A DNA stretch of 64,000 bases from Cloeon dipterum. Its lineage: Eukaryota > Arthropoda > Insecta > Ephemeroptera > Baetidae. This document shows, in pieces, positions 1 through 11,349 of the stretch. Location: assembly GCF_949628265.1 (NCBI RefSeq), contig NC_088789.1, positions 30,063,883 to 30,127,882 on the forward strand. The letters are read 5' to 3'. Position 1 is the first letter of the stretch; every line of letters begins with the position of its first letter. The position numbers and the translations under genes are program-made. The notes below the pieces were generated by a model. It was not told the DNA's origin and searched no databases. It saw only the letters and a list, made by a program, of their open reading frames with translations.

Positions 1-1012
1 TTCTCAATTCAGATCGACTGGAGAAACGTTTTTCGCACATTTTACATTTGGTGAATTTGAGCAAGTGCTTATTAGCTATGTGCCGTTCCAAATTACCTTT
101 TTTCATTGCTTTGTAATCGCAATCATTGCATTTGAACATTTTTGCCATGTCATCTTTCCCGTGAGCAGAATCAAAGTGTGATTTCATTTCGATTTTTGTT
201 TTAAAATATGACAAGCAACCGATACGAGAGCATTTTATAGGAAAATCTTTGTGAACTTGACGAACATGAATGTTGTAGTTTTTTGGTCCCTCAAAATCCT
301 TCCCACAAAAACAGCACTTGAATTTTTCTCGTTCCTTTTGTTTCTCGTGGACATTCTTGTTGTGCTTTTCTTTTTCTTCAAGAGTGTGGAAATAAGTCAC
401 ACAATGGTGATTTCCACATCTGATGGCTTCCCTGTGCATTTTCTTCACATGTCTTGAAAGATGTCGAGTATTTTTAAATATTTTCCCGCAGTAAATGCAT
501 TTCCATTGCCTCGGCCGTATTTCATCTCCATCAGTTCGTCTCTCTTCACTGCTGTCACATTGCGGCAATTCAATTTTCTCCAACTGCACCCAACACTGCT
601 CTAATTTACCCTCTGCAGAAAATGCATAAATATTATATCAAATTTAAAAATCACAAATAATATTTTATCTTCACCAAAATAGTTTTTCCGCAGCTCCTTC
701 GCTGCCTCGTCCAAATCCAAATTCCACCAAACCAAATCCTCGTCCGCCATCTCGTCAAATTTCAATTGAAACCTTAGGGAAAAATCTTAGAATAAATACA
801 AAATTCCTGAAATTCCTGCGAGAAACTCACTCGGCGTGCCAGACGCAAAAGTAGCAAATCAGGTCATCGTCCTCAATTTCCTCGGCCAACTCGTGTCCGC
901 AGACGTTGAGAAACCACTCCTGCAGTTTCTCCTTGTCCACGTGGACAGCGATAAATGCGCCATCTGCTGTGGGAAGCTCACAAATGAAGCACAGCGCCTT
1001 TTGCAACGACAT
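1..1012 (-). CDS. ZAD-like C2H2 zinc-finger protein, short class, 3' end outside window (copy 1)
   Basis: Probable nuclear DNA-binding protein. Three exons fit GT-AG rules: 1012-831, 772-675 and 612 running off the left edge. Exon 1 encodes a 61-residue piece with CFIC and CYFC, the spacing of a diverged ZAD. Exon 2 encodes the Trp-rich linker, and exon 3 starts with the family hallmark EGKLEQCWVQLEKIE. Five full fingers and the start of a sixth are visible, including the family's two CxxxxC fingers. I chose the ATG at 1012 because ATGTCG in the same context occurs in all twelve copies. It is transcribed divergently from the long-class gene at 3505, and the pair matches the pair at 50097-/51996+. 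No break is seen in the visible part. The ZAD call is from Cys spacing and context, not from a profile search. Confidence 0.85.
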
Positions 1013-1693
1013 TTCGACAAGACCACCTGAACCTGAATGAAAGGTGGAAGGTTTCAGGTGGCTTTGGCGACTGCAGCGCCACTCAGGATATAGTGATGAA
1101 AATGACGTTAGTACTTTTAAATGTAAAACGCACCTAAAAATAGTTAAATTTTTAATTCAGTGCTTATCTTATATCTTTGGATTGTTTTGAAGTTTCGATC
1201 GTCTGCTGGAACTCAATAATTACTTTATTCTTTCAGTGTAAGCTCGTATAATCCATTTATTAGTTTGCTAAACAGCACACGTCTCGATGCCGCGCGGGCG
1301 AGAGTCTGCGCGGAGCTTTAACTGCTTAAATGAATCAATCTCATTGGGGTGCTGTGGCAAATATTGAGCTCAAAGGGCTGAAAAGGCGCTGCTGCGCAAG
1401 TCGGCCCAGAGTCTGTTTCGCACGCTTACGCAAGGGCTCGCTTTTCTGTGATGCTCTAGAATGGAAAAAAAATTAAATTATTGTGCTATTTGCAGCCAAA
1501 TGAATTGTCACTGGCAGTGCAATTGTCAGCCGAAAGTTGATATTTGTTCGCATTTAGAGCAATCGAAAGAAATGATATTTTTAATATAATTTGAGTTTGA
1601 ATAAAAATAAGGAAAACAAATTAGAAGTACACTAATTTTAAGCCAACACAGCATTTCGATTTTAAAATGAGGAAAAATCCAAATTTTCCATAG

Positions 1694-2478
1694 TCAAACA
1701 CGTACGTGGCTCTTAATTGTTGTACACCAAAGTCTCTCAATTTAATAAATAATAATCATTTGAACAAAACCTGATAATTTCTCTGGAAAATGGGAAAAGC
1801 TAGAATTTTATATTTATTACGTTTATAACTGTTTGTTGCTCACGTGCACTCTTTACATAAGTAATGCATATTTCGATTATCTGTCAGCGTTGCGTGGAGG
1901 TTGCAGGAGCCAAGTTGAGAACTCAAATCTGAGGCCTTCGTGACCTTGTTTTCATCGCGTGTGCACGTGATTCGAATTGCAAGCCGGAGCTCTGTTTTAG
2001 CTGAACACTTGCTCAGCAAACACTGGCTTTTTTTTTTTTTTTTTTTTTTTTTTTGCTCTTTTTATCCTTGTCCGTCCGAGGACCGGGAAGGGCGCGCACT
2101 GCACTAGCACGAATGCTGAAACCCGGGTCCCAATAACACCGCGAACGGATAACATGGGCGCACCAGGCCGCACAGGGACCCAGCCCACTGAAGGGCCACT
2201 TGCCTCTGCACCGAGGACTGCATTGAAACGCTAGACATTTGTCCCGTGAAGCCAAATCACGCATGCTGGAAAGGTGCAAACCAGCAAGTAGCGAGTCGGC
2301 GCCGGTGCGCCTCCCAGCCCGTCGAGCAATTTGAGCAATTCGAGTCACTAAACTAACCACTTTTTGCCATCTCTGACATTGGGTAGCCAGTATTAGATCT
2401 CCGAACTGCTCAAATACCTCACATTGCTTTGACACTCCTGAGAGTGCCTTAACAATGCGAGCCAACGGGCTTTTATAG
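1694..2478 (-). mobile_element. Retroposon-like insertion with an internal poly(A)/poly(T) run
   Basis: About 785 bp is present here but missing from the matching spacer at about 50,970, where flanks equivalent to 1,693 and 2,479 are directly joined. A 27-base T run at 2028-2054 marks the 3' poly(A) end of a minus-strand retroposon whose body lies at about 2055-2474. The last 150 bp of that body recurs at about 55,648-55,800, again ending in A-rich sequence, as expected of a 5'-truncated copy. ATAG at both edges may be a target duplication. No reverse transcriptase is visible, so it is a SINE-like element or a LINE tail. The part left of the T run (1694-2027) could be a separate insertion. 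Confidence 0.5.
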
Positions 2479-3430
2479 CGTATTTTGCAATTTTTGTAAC
2501 AGTATCTTTTTTACTTATATATTAACAAACAATGTTGTGTATAAATTCAGTCGTGCTGGCAAAATTACTGATTCTTCACTTTATCAGGGTTTAATATGAA
2601 GTAAGATTGTTGTGTTTTATTCAAATGTGATTTTTCAATAAAAAAAATCACACCACCGACTGCCAGATTCGTGGTATTTTGATGGGCGCAACTCGCCTCC
2701 GCGTTCCAATAAATCAATCTAATTTTAATAATCCAAAAAATTTCGTGTTGTTCGTGGACCTAAAAATTGTTGTTGGTATTTTAATGATTAAAATAAAAAT
2801 ATAAATGTATTGAGAATCGCTTCGTGTCGGTCGGTCCGTCGCATCAGAATAATATTACAAGTAAATTAACGCCGTGAAGGCTGGAGTCGGAGGGGCGGAA
2901 GAAAAGCTGTGACGCCGAGAGTAGGTATTGAGCAAGGTTCGGCGCAATGAACAACGATAAAAATAATGGGTTTTTTCAGATTTATCGGTCTCTACCGCAA
3001 CCTCCCCCTCGCACCCTCCGCCAGCTGAGCAGAAAAATGAGTGCAAACTTGTGCCGATGCTGCTGTTGCATAAACATTATAGGCCGCTGGTGTCTTCGCG
3101 GCGCCGGTGGCGAAGAGCAACAGAATCTTTTGCACTTTCCACACACCAAAAGATCGCGGCTGTTGAATTGAGGAAATTGATCAATCGCGGCGGGGGAGAG
3201 GCACATGAGAGTCTTGTTGGAAAATCAGAAAGCGCCGATTGTGAAAGGGGAAAAAGTGCTTGATCGATTGGACAGGAAAATACGCTAGAGGAAATGATGT
3301 AATTAGCATTCGAGAGAGGAGCAACTTCTAAAAATGTTGAGAGAAAGAATTATTCTAGTTTTCCAATAAATGATCAAATTAAATGGCGCTAAAATCATTC
3401 AAATGTTTCCCATTTCTTTTTCTTCCCTGA

Positions 3431-3504
3431 AAGTGGAGCTGTGATCGCTTATTAGCCACCTGCAACCCTCCACCATTCACTCATGTTCAGGTGTTCAATT
3501 AGGA
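3431..3504 (+). promoter_or_regulatory. Conserved leader module, variant shared by copies at 3505, 38717 and 51996
   Basis: The module reads, in order, a GTGG(C/A)GCT box, a TGTGATCGCTT spacer, CCACCTGCAACC, a short pyrimidine-rich stretch, (C)AGGTTCAGGTG-like sequence and the ATGTCG start. The same variant precedes the copies at 38717 (38643-38716) and 51996 (51923-51995). CACCTGnAACCT and AGGTTCAGGTG form an imperfect inverted repeat. In this copy one base differs (ATGTTCAGGTG). It could be a core promoter, an RNA stem or both. I see no TATA box in a convincing place. Confidence 0.5.
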
Positions 3505-5152
3505 ATGTCGTTGCAAAAGGCGCTGTGCTTGATTTGCGAGCGTCCGACGGCGGACGGCGCTGTCCTCGCTGTCCACGTGGACAAGGAAAAAATGCAGAAT
3601 TGGTTTCTCAATATCTGCGGACACGAGTTGGCCGAGGAAATCGAGGACGACGACCTGATTTGCTATTTTTGCGCATGGCACGCGGAGTGAGTTTCTCGTA
3701 GGAATTTCTAGAATTTTTTATTTTTTTTTCCTAAGGTTTCAATTGAAATTTGACGAGATGTCAGACGAGGATTTGGTTTGGTGGAATTTGGATTTGGACG
3801 AAGCAGCGAAGGAGCTGCGGAAATATTACGTTGGTAAAATTTCATATTTATTTTACAATTTTTTCCTATTGTCAATTGTGTTTTCAGAGGGGAATATTGA
3901 GCAATGTTGGGTGCAATTGGAAGAGGTCGATCTGCTCGAAAGTGAAGAAGATGAAATTGAAGAGGATGGGAAAGAATTGGAATGTGGAGCACGATCCGAT
4001 ATTTGTTCTGAAAAGAAGAAATGTCTCTACTGTGGTAAACTTTATAAATTTACGCAGAGTTTGACAAAGCATGTAAAGAAAACACACAAAAATGCTATCA
4101 GATGTGAAAACCATCAATGTGCCACCTTTTTTCACACAATCGAGGAAAGGGAAAAGCACAACGTGGAAGTGCATGAAAAATCGAGAGAAAAGAAAATATT
4201 CAAATGCGAATTGTGTAGCAAGGAATTCAGTGGAAATGGTAATTTCAACCATCATGTTAGACAAATCCATCGTGAATTTGCAGTCAAGTGCGCTTTTCAA
4301 GGCTGCGTCTCGTTTTTCAAATCTGATATCGAAATGAGGGCTCACTTTGACTCTTTTCACAAGACTGATATTGCAAAAATGATTGATTGTGAATATTGCA
4401 ATTATAAAACAAAAAAGAAATCAGATTTACAAAGACATATTTCCATAAAACATAGAACAGAAAAGCCATTCAAGTGTGACAAATGCGGTGAAGGGTTCTC
4501 AACCAAGAATAGTTTGGCAAATCATATGCGTTTAAAGCATGTATTCAAACGCTGCAAAATTTGTAAATCAGAAGTTCCTGTCCATAATTTCTTTAAACAC
4601 ATCAGAAGGTTGTCCTGCTTTCGCTGTAAAAACGAATTCCAGTGTTCAGGTTTGTACCAATCGCACATGAAAAAGTGTAGAGAAACTTTGTTCAAATGTG
4701 CCAAGTGTCCAAAGAGCTTTCAAATATTTTCTTTGCTTGTGTACCACATGAAAAGAAGACACGGAAATCACGAATGGCGTGGTTTGGAGCACAAAGCTCT
4801 CGGATTCAAGTGTGAGCCGTGCAAAAGGTACTACAAAAGTGCGAATATATTGAAACAGCATTCTTACAGGATGCACAACCAAGCCAAAATGAAACATTGT
4901 GCTCACTGCTCAAAGATTTTCTATTCATTTTCTCTTTTGAAAAACCACCTCGCAGTGAAACACAATTTGTTAGCACTTCAATTTGAATGTGAGGATTGCA
5001 AAAAACAATTCATTTCCAAATCTTTTCTTCTCGAGCATCTAAAGTCAACTCATTTAAAGGTCAAGGTGCTCAAAAATTGTAAACTATGTGGAAAACCAAT
5101 ACTCAAACACTGCATGAAACCCCACTTGCTAATTATCCACGGTGTTCAATGA
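3505..5152 (+). CDS. ZAD-like C2H2 zinc-finger protein, long class (copy 2)
   Basis: Exons 3505-3686, 3736-3833 and 3888-5152 join in frame to a predicted 514-residue protein. Exon 1 has CLIC and CYFC (ZAD-like half). Exon 2 carries DLVWWNLDLDEAAKELRKYY. Exon 3 begins EGNIEQCWVQLEEVDL, then an acidic stretch, then about 13 finger units. Fingers 2 and 4 use CxxxxC spacing (CENHQC, CAFQGC). A mid-protein pair is degenerate (one lacks the second His, one ends in Cys). The rest are ordinary C2H2 with TEKPFK-type linkers in places. Intron 2 (3834-3887) is 54 bp and open in frame, so its retention would add 18 mostly hydrophobic residues without a frameshift. The copy at 51996 is a close duplicate, but that one is frameshifted. 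Function is presumably sequence-specific DNA binding in the nucleus; the target is unknown. Confidence 0.88.
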
Positions 5153-7964
5153 ATGCTTCCTTTATTTACATTTTTTCCTGAATTGCTCCTCTCTGTGAGA
5201 AGAAATTAATTACGCTATGATTCATACATCCTTGAATTGTATCGCATGTTGCATTTTGATCAATAAGAAAATGGTGTGGTGGTAATCAATTTGTATTATT
5301 TAGATTCATGTTAAAATTCTTGTTTTGAATGATTTTAAATTTATTTTTATCAGATTCACAAATAATTTTAAAATGCATTTCCTCAATTTAATTATTATTA
5401 TGGAAACGTCAACTCGTTATATATTCCATCAAGAGATCGAAACAAGAGGCTCATTGCCAAAATTATTTAAAATAATTTTGCAACAAAAATTTAAAAAGTT
5501 ACTTCGTTGTATAAAACTTTGCCATTATTACACAGTCATTCCACGCAATTTAATGACCTTGCAAAAGGTATTAGAGAGTTTAATAAAGTTATAATTACTA
5601 ATTTTCAATTAAAAAAATAATAATATCTGTTTTGGACGCATTCTAAAATCTAAATTCTTGTTCGGGTTCTTTTTTTGGGCCATTTGTGGTTTCACGTTGA
5701 CATTTTGCTTTTCCTCGGCGAGATGAACTGCATCGAATAGGATTCTGTAGAACTTTGCCGGCCCATCATTCACCGGCCGGCTTTTCCGCTGCACTCTCTT
5801 CTGCGTCGTCGTCATTTCCCGTCCGTTGCTGCCGCACCTGCCACAGCCCTTACAAAGAGCAAGGTGTACTCGCCCCCGATAACGAGCTACCCTCCACTCT
5901 CTTCCCCTTTTTTCGCTGCCACCGCGTGTGTGTGTGTTTACTGCATTTTCGCAGCAGGAGGAAATTATCCGCTCTGCCTGGGAATTCCAGCACTTGGCAT
6001 TTTAACTCAAATGTGCACTTATTTGAAGTTAAATCAATAGCTAAGCCTCTGTACAAGTCAGCTTGATAAATTTCCAGAAAAAATACGATTTTCCAAATAT
6101 CGGTTTGTGTATAGCTCAAGAATGTCTGATAACTAAAATAATTTGCAATGTTTTTCAGTAATTGGGATTTCTTTTAGGAGACGTGTAGGTTTTGGATTGC
6201 TAAATGAGCTACAGACATACAAAAGGGGTGTGATTCAGCACTTAATTAATATCTTAAAAAACCACAAATTGGACATTTGTGAAAAAGCCACCATGTCGTC
6301 TCGGAATAAACGTTTTATTTTTATTTTTGGGTGCACAATATATCTATCTGACGGCGGATTGGCAACAGAGGTGAAAATCATTCAAGAGTTGGTCTGGCGG
6401 AGGAATTGCGTTCGAGCTGCTTCCTCTTCAGTTTTAAATTGGCGAGAACGTTCCACACCTTCCAGGTGCAGTCTCTCTTCTAGGCTCCTCGTTGGGCGAT
6501 TCGTTCGGCCTCCATAACGGAAACTCGTTCAGGTCGATCCTGCCGCCCTCTGGTTGAAGTCGCGACAGCCGCGGCACAGCTCGCAGCCGCATCGTTCAAA
6601 TTGTGCCTGAAATAAGTGTGTTTAATACTTTTTCAAAGATAAATATTTGAAAGTGGAAATTCCAATTATTGATCATGAAAAAGGTACACTAAATATCCAT
6701 CGATTATTGCTCAATGAAATAAACTACCGACTCATATCATTGAAAACCCGATTAATTTAGAAGATTTTCAATTACCGGTCTGATTGGAATTGGTTTATGT
6801 AGAATTGCATGCTTTTTTATCACTTCATTCATTTTCTGGTCACGTAGATTATCCAATGAATGGATGGATTGAAATCTTATTTCTTTAAATGCAACCGGCT
6901 GAATTTATTTATTCTAAAAAAGCGTCGGTCTGGTTTTTTTCCAAAATGAATTTGTGCGGAGAGTAGTGCAAACCGCGGGGGCGTGTGCTTTTTAGCTTGC
7001 TGACCAGTAATTTGAAAATGGAGTGCCGAGCGCACGCTATATATGCAGAGAAAAAAAGCGTCGGAAGCGTTTATTTCAATTCGACACACCGAGTGCGCAT
7101 TGAAAAGTCATCTGAAGCCGCAACTTTCCGCGTAAAAGCGTAAAACGGCTGAATTTTAGTGGGGCAAATGCTGCTTCTGACACGAAAAATAGGCGTTAAC
7201 TGAACATACTGATTCTTTTTCCTCCCAAAGGGATTTATTGTGTTCAGAAAAATGTACTTTTTAATATTTTTAAGAGTACATTTTTTTCCTAAAAAAAAAT
7301 AAAAAAAATGCGAAGGATGCTTGTAATTTTAAATAGTAATTAAATTTTAAATTAAACGAAATTTATTGCCATCAACCTAATTATAATTAGATTCGCTGGT
7401 TTTTGGTAATTGCAGTTTCGTTGACTGCGAGAGGCGAGATAGAAATAAAGAAGAGGGCCGTTTGCTACCTCCGTTTACCGCGCGTAAATATTTGTGTGCG
7501 AGAATGCGAGTGCGGCTGCAGAAACTAATAAATCACAATCTGGGGCTGGCTGTGCGCCTCGGCCGCGCTTCTCGCGGCTGCTGTCGGCTTGCAAGGCCGT
7601 CAAGCGCGCTGTCAATGATTGTATCGCTACACGCACGTTTCGTCGAGAAAGGCAACTGGGAAAAAGGTTCCTCGACCGTATATTCTGATAATACAATTAA
7701 AAATTATTTTTACTCGAAGAGTTGAATGTGAATACATCCTGTTCTAGCGCGACTCATTAGCCGGAAGAAAAAAATGCAATTTTAATAAATTAACATTTAT
7801 ATTAATTTTTGTAAGTGAAGAAGCGGAAAAATATTTAATAAACGGTAAATAGTTTAAATTGAACCACGCAAAATAGTTTATACCTTTACCATTTGAGAGG
7901 CGCTTCGATCGCCCTGTTTCACCTGGAACCTTCCTTTCATTCAGGTTCAGGTAGTCTGGCTGAA
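5153..7964. other. Intergenic spacer between copies 2 and 3
   Basis: No intact gene is supported. Nearly all of it aligns by eye with 53,647-56,588, the spacer after the duplicate copy at 51996. Conserved pieces include 5,640-6,120 (GC-richer, open frames on both strands) and 6,140-6,600. On the minus strand of the latter a short coiled-coil-like reading (LEEERL...EEEAART-like) is visible in the second block but is broken by stops. The spacer ends with the copy 3 leader at 7893-7964. Confidence 0.5.
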
Positions 7965-9192
7965 ATGTCGGTTCAAAAGGAGTTGTGCTTGATTTGTGAG
8001 CGTCCGACGGCGGACGGCGCTGTCCTCGCTGTCCACGTGGACAAGGAGAAGCTGCAGATTTGGTTCCTCAACGTCTGCGGACACGAGTTGGCCGAGGAAA
8101 TCGAGGATGAGGACAAAATTTGCTACTTTTGTGTCTGGCACGCCGAGTGAGTTTTTAGATGGAATTCAGGGATCTTCTTTTTTAAATGAGGAATTTTCTC
8201 AAAGGTTTCAATGGAAATTCGACGAGATGGCGGACGAGGGTTTGGTTTGGTGGAATTTGAATTTGGATTTAGACGAGGCAGCAAGAGAGCTGCGGAAGAA
8301 ATATTTTGGTGAATTCAAAACGAACTCTGGAGTTTTCAAATTTTATTCATTTTTTGCATTTTCAGCGGGTAAATTGGAGCAGTGTTGGGTGCAGCTGGAG
8401 AAAATTGAGATTCCGAAAAGTGACGGTGACGAAAGACGAGTTCTTGAAGCAGAAATACCGCCGACAAGGCGATGGAAATGCATCTACTGCGGGAAAATAT
8501 TTAAATATTCTCAACATTTGTCAGGGCATATGAAGAAAATGCACAAGGAAACCATCAGATGTGAAAACCATAGCTGTGTGACTTATTTCCACTCTCTTGA
8601 AGAAAAAGAAAAGCACACCAAGAATATCCACGAGAAACAAAAGGAACGAGAAAAATTCAAATGCAGTTTTTGTGGAAAGGAAATTGAGGGAACACGAAAC
8701 TACAACAAACATGTTCGCCACGTTCACAAAGAGTTTCCTGTAAAATGCTCTCGTTTTGGTTGCTTGTTATTTTTCAAAACAAAAGTTGAAATGAAAACAC
8801 ACTTTGATTCTGCTCACGGCGAAGATGACGAGGCAAAAATGTACAAATGCAATGATTGTGATTACAAAGCAATGAAAAAATCTCATTTGAAACTGCACAT
8901 AGCTAACAAGCACTTGCTCAAATCCACGAAATGTAAAATGTGCGAAAAACTTTTCTCTGGTCGATCTGAATTGAGAAATCATGTGAAACGCTTTCACAAT
9001 TTCGAGGTTTGTGCTTTCTGCAAAATGGTTCTGACTGTTCATTACAAGAAATGTTATCATTTGAAAATAACAAAGTGCAATCGCTGCAAGAGCAAATTTC
9101 GATGCTTAGGTTTATATAGGTCTCACTTGAAATCTTGCAAAAATCGATGCAAAAAGACGATGTCTCTTGGAAACACACACTTTCATTTATAA
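7965..9192 (+). CDS. ZAD-like C2H2 zinc-finger protein, short class (copy 3)
   Basis: Exons 7965-8146, 8205-8308 and 8366-9192 give a predicted 370 residues. Exon 1 starts MSVQKELCLICERP and ends in CYFCVWHAE. Exon 2 is 104 bp because NLDLDLDE carries an extra LD repeat. Exon 3 begins AGKLEQCWVQLEKIEIPKS after an unusual CGGGT junction (AGGGT elsewhere). Eight finger units follow: six C2H2, with CxxxxC spacing in units 2 and 4, then a linked Cys-rich pair ending SHLKSC. The C-terminus differs from its relatives. They end CKNQKNR, but a small deletion here extends the frame to KKTMSLGNTHFHL. An in-frame ATG 72 bp upstream exists, but the family-wide ATGTCG is the better start. Its leader and exon 1 resemble the long-class copy at 56589, while its finger exon is short class. 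Confidence 0.86.
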
Positions 9193-11349
9193 ATTAATTC
9201 GATAACTTTAGTCTAATGTGAATATTTATGCTTATATCTTTTTTAATTTTCTTCATTGATTGCAATACAATCTTGACGCGAAAATATTTTTGTGAGTTCA
9301 GAGTTTCAATAAATAATACAAGATTGAATTTCAAAATTTATCTGCATTTCCTTTTTTTCATTTTATGTCAAAGAATAAAAAAAATACCGTTGCTTTCAAA
9401 GTTAAAAGACGGCGATTGACGCGGGTCAAAAGCAATATTAACAAAAATTTTGGCGCACAATTACGACCGCGAGAATGGCCCTTGAGCCGCGATTAATTGG
9501 ATGACAAATAAAAAATTGCGGCGGCTGCGAGCGAGCAGCCTGCAATCAGGGTCGTGATTGGTTTTTATTTATTTGCCAGAAATAAATATAAATTTCCAGC
9601 TGACTGTTGTACTACCCGTGATGATTCATTCGGCCGCAAATTGCACGGAAATTTGCATTTTGTGAAGCGGACGCTGGGGAAAACGATTTACTGCCACATC
9701 GAACGATTTCATGCAAAAATTAGAAACTGAATAAAAGAACGGCCGCAATATCCTCGTATACTCATTCGCTCGCTGCACCTGACCCAATAATTCGGCTTTG
9801 CCTTTCCGCTTTGTAATGCAATTAGAGAGTATCGTCCGTTGAATTATTTTCGTCTCCTAAAGCAACCTATTTGTCCTCCTCTACTTCCTCCAAGGACAGT
9901 TTGAAGCACAAAAATCTTATTTTCAAGTGCTATTGACAGCTGCGGGATCCGGGCCTCGGCGCTATAGCGAAGCCACTCTTTCGACTTTCCCAACTTTTAT
10001 CCTGCCACTGCTTTTTGATTGCTTATTATATTGGCACTCGCGCAGCGGCGCCAGCTTGCCGCCCGCCTCACGGATGCCCCGAAATTAAATTCTACCACGC
10101 GGCGAAAGGAGAAGAGATTTTTAGAACTGTCGGGATTTGATGGTTTTTTGACTCGATTTATTAACAGCTTCAAGATTTTCTGGATCTTTTTCTATAGCGC
10201 AGTAAATGAAATAAGAACAAAATCAACAAAAGCTTGAACACTTTTTGGTCTATCAAATAAGAAATTGTGAAAAATGTACATTATTTGACCGCATTCTCTC
10301 AAGATGCTTTTCCTTTCAGAGCAATTTCAAAAATTTCTCCCTTTCATTTCAAATTCCGAAGCCGCATACCGCACGCTTGATGTGACTATTCAACCCAACG
10401 TTTTTAAAGACACTGAAAAACATCATGAATTTAATTTGATAGAGAGTACTATCCGAAAAATTGTATGCGGCAAGAAACGGTAAAAAAGGTATTTTTAAAT
10501 TGTGCACATATTCATGCTCAAATGTCTTTTGTATACAAAAATAAATGACGTCCATGGTATTTCTACAAAATTCTTTTTATTTGGTTGCGGGTGGCCGGCC
10601 GCGAGGAATTTCCCATTAGGCCCTGCTCACCAGCGCTGCACCGCTCTATTTATCATTTATCGCGTTGTTCTGTGTTCTCCCGAAATGCAAATTGGATTAT
10701 TTGCTCGGCGCGTGGATCGCACATGCACTTCGTCTCTCTCCGCTCAGTTGGAAGACGGGCAAATCTCGGCGAACGGACATTCCTACACCACCATTGTACC
10801 ACATACCACGCGATAGAATTAAATTAAATACGTTTATGCAATTATCAGCCGGAAATTTTTATTTATTAAAACACCTGTGCTGGCAAATAAATAACCACCA
10901 ATCACGGCGGATGATTGCTGGCTGCAAGCGAGCAGCCACCGCGTTTATTTTTTTGTCTGCTGATTCATCGCGGCTCAAAGGCCATTCTCACAAAAGTAAT
11001 TGCGCGCCAAAATTTGTGCCAGCACAACTATAGACGCTCGTCAATCTCTCCGCTGTTTTATTTAGGAAGCAACGCACAATTCATAAAATAAACGTCCACC
11101 TTCATTCACTCTTTGAGATTAAATGACAAGAAAGAAAATTCAGCAAATAACCGGAATTTGTATCGTTTTTATTTAAACTCTGAATTAGAGAATTAATTCA
11201 ATTTTTCGTTTGCATTTTTATATTTAATTCAGCTAATAGTTTTTCAGTACAAACTTATGAACAAACAAATATTGAGAAATAAAAATTAAGAATGAATAAA
11301 ATGAAACTAGAGATTCGCAAATTATATGAATGTGGGATTTTCAAGGATT
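9193..11349. other. Intergenic region with duplicated gene-flank sequence
   Basis: No gene is supported. The first ~650 bp is the 3' flank typical of short-class plus-strand copies, with recognisable cousins at 22,900-23,600 and 29,340-30,060. About 10,560-10,830 matches 34,250-34,500 in inverted orientation. The stretch from about 10,840 to 11,340 is the 3' flank of the minus-strand copy at 12534 and resembles 48,400-48,890 beside the copy at 50097. Short open frames here are not conserved between these relatives. Confidence 0.5.

Larger units (their letters stand above)
1013..3504. other. Intergenic region between divergent copies 1 and 2
   Basis: No gene is supported here. Positions about 1013-1083 carry the copy 1 leader and 3431-3504 the copy 2 leader. 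Most of the rest aligns by eye with 50,170-51,990, the matching spacer between the copies at 50097- and 51996+, for example the stretch after 2,640 and the GC-rich part near 2,880-3,250. The main difference is an extra segment at about 1694-2478, which is listed separately. Short open frames near 2,850-3,260 exist on both strands but are not preserved as protein between the two blocks. Confidence 0.6.

Noticed and set aside
836-1030. Open frames antisense to exon 1 in nearly every copy (start MPDAKVANQV or similar)
   Set aside because: They mirror the conserved exon 1 coding strand; conservation follows the sense codons and splice sites, and no further antisense exon is seen.
2013-2465. 150-residue open frame on the minus strand
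   Set aside because: It ends in a poly-Lys run encoded by the poly(A) tail of a retroposon and lies in an insertion absent from the duplicate block.
3743-5152. A single uninterrupted 469-residue protein starting at 3743
   Set aside because: It starts inside exon 2 and reads through intron 2, which happens to be open. Splice signals and eleven relatives support the three-exon model from 3505.
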